This document shows positions 51,513 to 62,800 of a stretch of 64,000 bases of DNA, piece after piece. The notes beneath the pieces are model-generated. The model searched no databases and was not told the DNA's origin. It saw only the letters and a program-made list of their open reading frames with translations. Positions within the stretch are counted from its first letter, which is position 1; every line of letters begins with the position of its first letter. Position numbers and translations under genes: made by a program. The stretch lies in NCBI RefSeq assembly GCF_039555335.1, contig NC_092637.1, positions 5,476,038 through 5,540,037 on the forward strand. Reading direction: 5' to 3'. This stretch comes from Amphiura filiformis (lineage: Eukaryota > Echinodermata > Ophiuroidea > Amphilepidida > Amphiuridae).

Positions 51513-51637
51513 AATGGCATTACATAGAATGAAAGTTCATTTTGCTGATCTGATACAAAAGTATTTCAATCAGGGTTGCCAACAACTTACAGCCCAAATC
51601 ATCGAAAAATTCCCCAATTTTCCCCTTAACCATAGGT

Positions 51638-52140
51638 GTCTATAGCCACTTCATCAACACTGATCAGCAGCGTATAGCTACTTCATCAATACTGATATCA
51701 GCAGCAGATAGCTACTTCATCAATACTGATATCAGCAGCAGATAGCCACTTCATCAAAACTGATATCAGCAGCAGATAGCCACTTCATCAAAACTGATAT
51801 CAGCAGCAGATAACCACTTCATCAACACTGCTATCAGCAGCAGATAGCCACTTCATCAAAACTAATATCAACAGCGTACATAGCTACTTCATCTATACTG
51901 ATATCAACAGCAGATAGCTACTTCATGACTGATATCAGCAGCAGACAGCTACTTGATCAAGACAGCTACTTGATCAATACTCAGTGATATCAGCAGCAGA
52001 TAGCTACTTCATCAATACTGATATCAGCAGCAGATAGCTACTTCATCAATACTGATATCAGCAGCAGTTAGCTATACTTCATCAATAGGCCTACTGATAT
52101 CAGCAGATAGGCGCTTCATCAGTAGCCCTACTGATATCAA
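51638..52140. repeat. 34-bp satellite array upstream of copy B
   Basis: About 14 units in the same orientation and relative position as the 14280-17480 array, but only about 0.5 kb long. It ends in the same junction (ACTGATATCAACCAGTGG) as the copy A array. Confidence 0.93.
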
Positions 52141-52141
52141 C

Positions 52142-52255
52142 CAGTGGCGACGCCAGTAATTTATTTGGGGGGCATTAGGGAAAAAGTGAATTTCAGGGGG
52201 GGCAAATCAACAAATTTTGTGCAAAATTATGTTTTTTCAGTTCTGAACATATCCC
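52142..52255. mobile_element. hAT-type MITE fragment at the end of the copy B satellite
   Basis: Same insertion as 17489-17547, extending further (CAAATTTTGTGCAAAATT). Copy A has lost about 100 bp of it. Confidence 0.75.
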
Positions 52256-52279
52256 GTCCGACTTTAACCAGTTGAAGCT

Positions 52280-52740
52280 GACTGACGACCATGATCCAGA
52301 CCCGGGGGGGCACTCCAACTTTGGAGGTGACGCGTATGTAGACCCCCTTTTTTAGCATCGCTGTCACCCAAAGACCCCATATTTTTTTACGAACACATGC
52401 TCTGTCACCCGAAGTCCATTTGATCTGTCACCCAAAGACCCAAGTTCAATTTGAACAGCAGCTTTCATTTATCACTGATTTTATTTTGAAAAAACACAGA
52501 AATTTGAAGCCATTTAGAACTAGAAATTCGATTTTCGAGGTTTCTTTGGCGCTGTTTCGGCTCTCACCCAAAGATTCCATTTAAAAAAAAAACATGTTCT
52601 CACCCATACCTATGACCCCATATTTTTTACATTTTGCTCTCACCGAATGCCAAAAATCATGCTCTCACCCTTTTACCCAAGAGTTTTACATTTTGCTCTC
52701 ACCGAATGCCCCTTAGTGCGAAAATGCCAGCCCTACACCT
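52280..52740. repeat. Same repeat element upstream of copy B
   Basis: Counterpart of 17548-18030, with small deletions. Fragments of the family also appear inverted near 9770-9860. Confidence 0.6.
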
Positions 52741-52784
52741 ATATCCATTTTATATTGAAGTGCCCCCCCACCCCGGGGATCCAG

Positions 52785-53200
52785 ATCCAGATGTAAGGAT
52801 AGGCTAGTCGGCGAACGAAAGAGAGTGGCAAACTATTTTTATTGCGAATTTGTGATCTTTGATCTTTACTTAGTCTCGGGCCAGACTGTATGTGGCTATA
52901 CGATCGACGAGTGTCAGCTGTCAGACCGACGTGTGGTGTCAGACTGACGCAAACTGGCTGTGTAGGAGACTAATCTTTACTATGTTTACTTCCGGGTACA
53001 GTCCCGAACAGACTGGAAATTCATTGTGCAGAGAGATCAAGAGGTTCGGATAAGAGAGGTTAGACTGTATGCCTACAAAATTATGTATATAGCTCAAATC
53101 TACACCAGTATGCAGGTACTCAGATATCTCATCATGGAAGTGCAGATGCTGGGTGTAGATATCTGATTAGTCTGTTTGTTTTCAGTCAAGGTTTGTGGTT
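52785..53200 (+). promoter_or_regulatory. Conserved non-coding block upstream of copy B
   Basis: Counterpart of 18060-18490, with the same TATA-like ATGTATATAG and the donor-like GCAG|GTACTC at 53115. It is duplicated with the gene. Function is inferred from position alone. Confidence 0.35.
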
Positions 53201-53748
53201 GAACTTGAACTTAGCAATGTGTGAGTGCTCACACTAGTGACACCTCAGTTTTTCTCGAATTTCTACTATTGCACGATTGTAATTCACAGGTGCAGTAAAA
53301 CTCTATGAAAGACTATATTATTAAAGCCTGCATACAATTTTTTTATTAAATCCTGGGAATAATTCACCAGATGTTCATCATTTGAAATATTTAAATAGTG
53401 ATGGCTGAAATATTTTGCTTACGTGAATATAAACCCGGCATATAAACTGCGTGTGTCATGTGTGTATACTGTATGATTTGTGTTTTCTTATTTTTTTTGT
53501 TCCTGCGTGAAGCTATTTGAAGCTCCACTTTTAAACAATAGGCGAGCTGACCACATGCATTGGCAATATTAATTTAAGGCCGAAGTAGCAATTTTCTCTG
53601 TTTTACCTCATTGGCTTGAGATTGAAGGGAGATATATAAATAATATCTGTATCTGATAGTGAACATTTTGTGGAAAACATTTAAAATTCTCATTATGGAA
53701 ATTGGACATTATTGCTTTTATTATATATTACAGAAATGGACATAAACC

Positions 53749-53809
53749 ATGGCAACAACTGATAATAAAATGATTGGAATGACTGAAATAAATAGTGGCA
53801 GCAGTGATG
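53749..53809 (+). CDS. SVOP-like: SVOP-like B exon 1
   Basis: Same as copy A exon 1: ACCATGG start, 20 residues, phase-1 donor GTAAGA, and an upstream acceptor ending at 53733. A TCAT/TCGT microsatellite follows the donor directly, as in copy A. Confidence 0.87.
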
Positions 53810-56800
53810 GTAAGATATGTTCATTCATTCATTCATTCTTTCGTTCATTCATTCATTCACTCATTCATTCATTCCGATTCTGTCCGTCCATCCATCCGTT
53901 CATTCATTTGTTCATTACCGGTAATCAATCTATGTTGCAGTGCCGCCGAGAGCCATTACGGGCCTTGGGGTATAAAATGAATGCACAGGCCCCTTGTGGA
54001 TCCAAGCGATGATGGTGTAGGACTTCATAGTTGTGTGTGTGTGTGTATGGGGGTGGCAACAACAGTGGTGTAAATTTCTTTGAGACATGGGAGAAGAAGG
54101 TTGGTGTAAAATCCTTGAATATATGTTCAAAGTAGCGTGTCTAGCTGCAAATAATCAAATATGAACATTGAAGGAGACAAATGCATGCGAAGCGTGCACA
54201 AATTTGCTCCCAGATTAAGTTCCGCGCAAAGTGCCAATTTGAAGCTAAATTTGATCAAGTATGAACCAATGAATTTGACAAATGCGAAGTGCGAGAAAGT
54301 TATCGGAACAATTGCCAATTTTAAGCTGAATGATCAAATAATAATGAACATTGGAGGGCAAAATGAAAACATTTGAAAACCTTATTCCCCTATGGAAGAT
54401 ATTTCCAAAATCTTCCACAGGGGTAGTGTGGATTTCAAGTGGAATAGCCTTCGTCCAACATGTCATTTTGAACCATAATGTACCTTGCATCTATTAAAAG
54501 GGCATTTCGTGATCCACAGCCTTATCCCCCTACTTTTCTCAAAAAAAGTTGAAATTTTTATACCACTGAAACCTCTGGCTACATAATGTTTATGTACCAA
54601 AATTTCTTGCAGATTAATTCGTTTAGCAAAAATATCGTCAAATTGGAATTTCGTTCTGGTATACCAGAATGAAATTACAACAGTGGCCTATGGAACAGTG
54701 TAATACACATAATCATGCATAATTCGCAAACGCAAAATCGGAATCCACTGAAAATTTGGGAATAAGCTTTTTTCGTGGATATCTACTGAACACTGTCATA
54801 AAAAGAGGATGCTAGGATCACAAAATCCTCCTTCAATTAATTATTTATATTGCATAAGGGCATGTGCAATATTTATGAGCCCTGAGGGGGGGGGGTAAAA
54901 TTGGGGGAAAAAGGGCAAGCAATTTTTGGCCAGCTGAGAGGGGGCTAAGTTTTGGCACACATTCATGGAGCACCTTTTAAATAAAAGAAAAACAGTACGC
55001 AAATGCTTTAAAATGCAAATTTTCCTGCTCACTGCGCTTGCAACATATGTGACATGATCAAGGGAATGAGTCACATGTCGGCAATTTTCAATTTGAAGAT
55101 TTTTACATCATTTTCTGGCAGTTTACAAATGCTGCATTTTGATGCAAACCCCATTAAAATCGGACATTTGGTTACCGAGTTAGGAGCAATTTATCAATGG
55201 CTGAAAACAATATAAAACAAAAGGATTTGAACACCGGCACCGTTTTTGCCAATATCTCAAAAACAATATTTATAGCGACGTCCGACTCATTCCCCTTGAT
55301 CATGTCACATATATCTACATGTAGACCATTTAAGCTTTGCAAATTGGGATCCTAAAAATTTGGCATATTTAAAGGGGGTAAAGATTTTTTGGCATGCTGA
55401 GAGGGGGGGCAAGCGATTTTTGGCAGGCCGAGAGGGGCAAGCGATTTTTGACAAGCTGTTTTGAAATTTTATCCCCCCCTCCAGGGGGGGGCTCATAATT
55501 ATTGCACAGCCCCTTTAAGCGATTTTTGGAAATTCCCCCCGCCCCCGGGCTTATAATTATTACATAGTCCCAAATATGTTTTTTTTTTTTTTGATACAAT
55601 AAAACTGAACTTAATTGAACTATAGGCACTACCCTTTGAATGCATGTAATTATTTTATTTATTTAATAGTTCAATCAATCCAATTACTTTATTATTCACA
55701 GAAGATGAATTTGCTTTCCTAATCACAGATGAATTTACTGTAGAGCAAGCCATAGATCATATGGGATTTGGACGATTCCATGTGAAAATAGCTCTTATCA
55801 ATGCTGCACTGACGGTTAGTTACAAAATAATATAGATCAGCATGAATCTATGAACCCTGAAATAAATCCAGAATCTCTCTCATCACTATGGACCGCAATG
55901 GCCTCATCCCAATGGCATAGTTCAATAACCTCAATTAAACAATCATAGTACAAAATTTGACCTCAAGTTGCAGAGCATGAGTTTTTGTACCCAAATTTTC
56001 AAAGGTCATTCAATGAATGTGCAAATGTATTAAGGTTAAAGAAATGTGCCCCTAATAGATGAGCATGTTGTGGATCCTAGTGCATGCAGACCTCCGTAAA
56101 TGCAATCTCCCAAGCCTGTCAAAGCATTGTGACATTGCTGCCTTAAACCATCTTTTCAAGATCCTCAACCATCTCTGCTCTTCTCCCAATCCATTCAAGC
56201 CTCACCCCAAGACCACTCTCTGCAACAGTGGCGTAACTAGGGGGGCAACGTGCCCCGGGTGCTACTACTAGGGGAGCGTCAAATCGGCCTCACTTAAAAA
56301 AATATGCCGATGCCATTCCCACACCTCCGCGTCTAAGATATTCTCGGGTGGGGGGTAGGGGCACCAATTTTATTTCTTGCCCCGGGTGCTACCAACCTAG
56401 TTACGCCACTGCTCCGCAATCTCAATAGCCTCTCTCCGAAGCCTCACGCTCTGCCTCAAGGTCTTTTTACCCATGTTCCCACCTTGTGGAACTACCTGCT
56501 TGAAGACGTTGTTAAATGTACTTCCCTACCAGCCTTTAGTCTCCACCTCGTGTAGTCAGGTTTCCTTCTTTTTATCCATTTTGTTTAATCTCCTTTTATT
56601 TCTCCATTCCACCTGTCCTTGTCCTTTTGTTTGCCTTGGCACCTTTTGTTTTTGGTGTTTCATTTAGCGTTTTCACTATTGGATTTGTCCAGGCTTTCTA
56701 GCCGATTGTTATAAATAAATAAATTATAACTTATTACTGCTGCTTTGTAAGTTATAAATATAGACTGGCAAAAAAATAAAAATAATTATGCAACTAGTAA

Positions 56801-59800
56801 TTTTTGGCTTTCAAACTTTACCTACTTCTAATGCCCACATTTGCTGTTTTTGTCCATAGACCCAGGGTCTATGTTTTGTCTCCCCTCTGCGTACCGTCTA
56901 GTCTGTATTTTACTTGTTTTCCCACATCATGTTGGTGTACCTTGCTCTTTTTCTTTCCAATTATATTCAAGGTATCCTCTTGTATCGTTTATTTGGTGTG
57001 TTATCTTCATGAGATTTGGTTGAAAATGATGTATTTATTTGGTAACTTTGTCCATTCTACACCAAAAATATCTTCTTCACAAGATATAAAAACATGCCAG
57101 TATTTACCAAGATCAGACATATATTGGTTTGATTTGAAATGCCCCCAATCAGAACTCTTGCCCTCCCTGTTGCCCCCCCAGTAAAAACCCAAAATTAATT
57201 TTTTTCCACCTTTTTCAAGCAATTTTGCACAAAATTTGTTGATCCCCCAGAAATTCACTTTGCCCCCTCAATGTCCCCCCCTCCCCCCCCCCGGAAAAAA
57301 ATTCCTGGCACTGCCACTGAATTTGATTTGATTAAATTTTATATGGTTTGATTTGTTTTATTTCTCTCCTTAGATATGCTCCGCAGGGATATGGATGTTG
57401 CTGAGTATTCTGGGTCCTGAACTAGAATGCAAGTGGCATCTGGCAAAATGGCAACAAGCTCTCATAACTACAATAGTGTTTGTTGGATATCTTTTCGGCT
57501 CACCGCTGTGGGGAAAATTTGCTGATCTTTATGGACGGAAAACGGTAATAGGAAATTAATATATTTCTGTAAAAATTAAATTCTGTTCTAAAATCAAAGT
57601 ACTTGGGGAGCTAGGACCACCTGCTTTGCACCCCCCCCCCCCCAGCACTAATCCAAAGCAGGTAATATAAAGATTGGGAAGTGTCACTCTATGATAAAAG
57701 TAATAAAACGATGGAAGCCGCCATTGCCCTGCCATCGCGTAGGCCTGGAACACTACAGCGACTTCTACCGGCTGCATCGCTTCCATGCTCTGCGTTCAAG
57801 TAATAACCCCCCAATAGCCAGTAGCACCCAATGTTGAAAATATTCCTAAAGCAATGCTTTGTCCATCCAAACTATAAGACTCACTCTGTGGGCTCACTAT
57901 AATTAAAGACAGAGATAAAAAGAATTTATCGCGTCTGATGTCACTGTCAATTACGATCCTTGATTGGTTTACACAGGTTAAAATCAGCGCGTAAAAAAGG
58001 AAGACCGATCTATCTGGTGCTGATCGGAGAAAAGGAATAGCAGCAAATGGCGAAAAATTACGTACTTTTACAAGGCAAAAAGCAGCTTTTCTAAGCATTG
58101 TGGACATGGTGCCTTCGCCAAAGAAAGTTTCCTACTATAAATACCTAACTTTTGAGATGGTTTGCATGTCGAAAGGTGCAAAATTAACAATAAGGCGCCC
58201 GGTTATAAATCCGCGTTCAGCAAGTCATCATCACGACACTTGTAAACAAACCGTGCTCGAATTTGATTGACAGATGACGTCAGATGCGATAAATTGTTTT
58301 TATCTCTGTCTCATAATTATATGAGGCGCACTCTGTGGGCTCACTACACACCCCTGAGAAGCTCTGATATATTCCCATTTTGGAATGTTTGCAGTGATTT
58401 CATTCAATTTTTCCAATTCCATACAGGCTTTGATCATGATAGGACTTTGGCTTTTTGTGTTTGGTCTTCTCACCAGTTTCTCACCCAACTATATATGGAT
58501 ATTGTCGTTACGAGGTCTGGTAGGATTTGGTATTGGAGGTCTAGCACAAACGTAAGCTTTTACACTAAGCAAAAAAAAAAAAAACTTATAATTTTTCACA
58601 AGGTCATATCTTAAATCCTGACACAACAGCAAAATGCACTGACATGGAACAGCCTCCTGGACCACATTCACAGTCCAATAATTGGCATCTAGCACAAGAA
58701 TTCTGTGAGAATGTGAACAAAGTCCTTGCACAGATGATAATTCCCAAAGAGTAAGTGGAATAGTGTGGAACAAGACCTGTTTCTTAAAGAAGGTATGTGA
58801 AAAGCAGAAGCAGCACCGTTTTGTAAATTATCATCTGTTCAACGATTCTCAATAGTTAAATAAGCTCGTCCCAAATAGGTTTAACAACTTCACAGTCACA
58901 AAACACATGAAGCTTGCTGAAATCAGTGAAACCAACTGGCAACTCTAGTAGAAGATCTTCTAGAAACACTGATCTCAGCAGCTTCTTACACACCATCACC
59001 CACTGAGGAAGGAACCAGTTGGTTCTGAAATATTTGGGAAAATAACCTGGTGAGTGCAGTTGAAAGTTTTAATCTTTTCACTTCTTGTTTACTACCTGCA
59101 CGTATGAACCTACATAACTGTACATGAATATTTGTCCCAGGTGAGAGTTTTTATCCTAAACAGAAACCTACAATTTGGATTTATCTTTTTTTCATAACAA
59201 TGGATTAAGTTGCATTTGATCTTATTACTGTAAATTGTTTTTATTTACAGAGCGGTCCTCAGTTCAGAGTTTTATCCTTCCACTGTGCGTGGATTTTGGA
59301 TGACTTTTGTTGGGGTAAGACTCAGTTTTATTATTTTATTGCATTCTATTCTATTTTATTATTTTATTGCATTCTATTCTATTCTTATGTTATGTTCTAA
59401 ATTTCTTCCATTGTATTACTGCTCTGTTCCATTCTGTTATGTTCTCTACTAAACACAGCACAAGAAATATGTCCCCCTCTCAACATTTTGTCATATAACA
59501 TTGTAAGGGTTCATTTTGTACCAATAAAACTAACATTGAAATAATTAAATGACTGTTTACTAAGTGTTGTGTGAAAATAAGAGATTTCCATGACTGAATG
59601 AGCCTAAATTGAAGACAAAAACTGCCCTTTTCAAAAGTCACAAAGTAAGCTAATTATGCTTGTCACAAAAGTTGATTCATGGCTTGTTACTAATGGAAAA
59701 ACCCATGTGGTTGAGTGAAGTTTAAAATCCTCACTAAGTGAACATTTACTGTAATGTGTATCGATTCTTGATCATTTAGCCATGCAAATCCCCTTGGTAC

Positions 59801-62800
59801 AGCAGAGTTCAGCACAGTGAGTTGTAAGATGGCAAGTTCCATTCCTTGTCCCAGTACGCCTTGCAGTTAACAAGCATAGGCCTACTTTGTGACTTTTGGA
59901 AAGAGCAGTTTTTATCTTCAATTTGGGTTCATTCAGCCATGAAGTCATGGACATCTTTTATTTTCACACAACACCTAGTAAACAATCATATAATTATTTC
60001 TAAGTAAGTTTTATTGGAACAAAGTTTTACTTTATGATGTTATGATGAAATTTTCAGAGAGGGACTTATTTCTTGTGATGTGTTTATATGATATTATGTT
60101 CAGTGTTCTGTTGTATTCTATTCTATTAAAGCCATATTGCAACATATCCATAAAAATAGATTAGTCTTTCTTTTCCATAAAATGTTAGCTTCCTGGGTTA
60201 GCTTTTACTGTCAGATACAGGCTGTATCAAAATGATTGGTACCCATCAGAATTGGTGGTTATTGAAAAGCTTGCCTCTTCCAAATGCAAAGTAGGATCTT
60301 CTTGAAATGACCATAATTTGTTGTAATATAACTGTTTATCACATTCATCAACAAATTATGTTGATCCTACGTTGCATTTTGATGTGGCAGTGATATTTAT
60401 ATCACTGAACATTGATGGGTACCAATCATTTTGATACAGCCTGTATGTCCCTTTTTAATATTGAGTCAAACAACTGAGGTAAAGCAAAGAAAATTGGAAT
60501 TTACTCCCAGCAATGATGTTGCCAATGCATGTCACTCTGTCAGTTGTGCTACGGCACGATCATTTGATGTGTGTATCCCGCACTATGTACGTCACTGTGA
60601 CTCTGTGTTATAAATCAATCGTGTACGCGGTCGACCAATGTTTCCATCGTAATAATTAAACAATTTTTTCTCTATGCTATCCTGTATATTGTGTTATATA
60701 CCTCATATATAGATTCCTCTCATCTGATTGGTCAAAAGTGGAGTCATTAAAATAGCTGTGCCCTCTTTTTTTTATCAAGATGACGTCATAAGCAACTATC
60801 CCGGGGGCATAGATTCAACTGTGCCCGATAAATAATTGAATAGTCACAACCCCGAATACACAGATCACTCGTAAACATTACGCACCCACTATACGGTCGA
60901 CGTTGATTACAGTGTTGTAAAAGAGACTATAGCAGTCACAGTTCGCGATGAATTTGACCTCTCCTTGCAGACGACGACCTTTCACTGCCATAGTGAGTAC
61001 ATGCAGTGATTTGTTTACAATCTGTTACATGTCAAGGATTTACACCTGCCAAATGTCACTTTTTAGACAAATTACTATGACCTGAAGACTTGGCATTGTG
61101 TGATGTTAGCACAGAAACGGTAGGGTTTTAGATATGTTATCGGTAGATATCGGTCCAAATTCTGCACCCTTGCTCTTGCATGCTTGTATCAGCTCAGGAA
61201 ATCTTTTAACCAATCAAATGAGAAGAATCTATATTATTCGGTATATAAAACAAATATTGACTGCTTAATATTCGGGCACAGTTTAAAATTATAGGCCCTC
61301 GGTGATGTCACTTCGGGCATAGTCATGGTTTTGACATCACCTCGGGCCTATAATTTTAACTGTGCCCCTCATAGCAGTCAATATTTGTATACTATTCTGT
61401 TCTCTTTTATTCTCTTCTGTTCTATTTTGAATATATTTTATTCATGTTTACTTTATCAGTTTTCCTGGATTATTGGTATAGTATGGGTAGTGGCCGTAGG
61501 ATATTTTGTCATGCCAACTCTAGGCTGGAGATGGTTACTGGTGATAGCAGCATTGCCACTGATTATATTCATTGCCTGCTGTTATGTAAGTTGACAAAGT
61601 TTTTTTTCGGCATGTAACATATGGATTCTTGTCATTTTGTGCCCTCAAACCCATATTTGTAATTATATATTTTGAATTGGACTATATACAGGGGTGATGC
61701 TAGGGGGGGAAGTTGTTGTCAAAACCATGTGATTGTCGACAAATGTAGTCAAAGCTATGTGATTGTCGGCAAATTGCAAGAGTCATATAAAAGATTAATG
61801 TGTTATGAAATTGTGCTGTTGTTACGTAATGGACCTATTGTGAATGTTATAGTAGTTACTAATTACATAAAATTTGTCCACAACAATTTTGGTAAATCTG
61901 TTGAAAACAACCTATCCCAGCACAATTTTTGACCAAAATGTATGTTTTAAAAGTCAAAACCTCAAGTGTTCCTTGCAATATTTTTGCAATATTGTCCATA
62001 TGCTAGCCTCATTTTAATGGACAATTATCTTTAAATTGCAAATCTTGTGCAAAATGAACAATGACTTTGCTAAAGAGCGCTTACAAATTGATATGCTAAA
62101 GCATTATGAACACTCTCCAATACCTCTTTGTTATCATTGTAGTTTTTACCAGAAAGTCCCTATTACCATGTTGCCTGTGGGAATAAAGAAGCTGCCTTAG
62201 ACATCTTGAAACTTGTTGCCAAAACAAATGGAAAGTCATTGCCACCGGGAGATCTCAAAGTAGGCAGTGGCTCTGTAAGTATACACACCTAAGATATATA
62301 AGGTAGATAGGAACTTGGTATAGATTCCCTTGCTTGACCTGCATGTAGCCATCTTATAACAGCAGTAGATAGCTACTTCATCAACACTTATATCAGCAGT
62401 ATATAGCTACTTCATCAACACTTATATCAGCAGTATATAGCTACTTCATCAACACTTATATCAGCAGTATATAGCTACTTCATCAACACTTATATCAGCA
62501 GTATATAGCTACTTCATCAACACTTATATCAGCAGTAGATAGCTACTTCATCAACACCAATATCAGCAGTAGGTAGCTACTTCATCAACACTTATATCAG
62601 TAGTAGATAGCTACTTCATTAACACCAATATCAGCAGTAGATAGCTACTTCATCAATACCAATATCAGCAGTAGATAGCTACTTCATCAACACCAATATC
62701 AGCAGTAGGTAGCTACTTCATCAACACTTATATCAGCAGTAGATAGCTACTTCACCAACACCAATATCAGCAGTAGATAGCTACTTCATCAACACCAATA

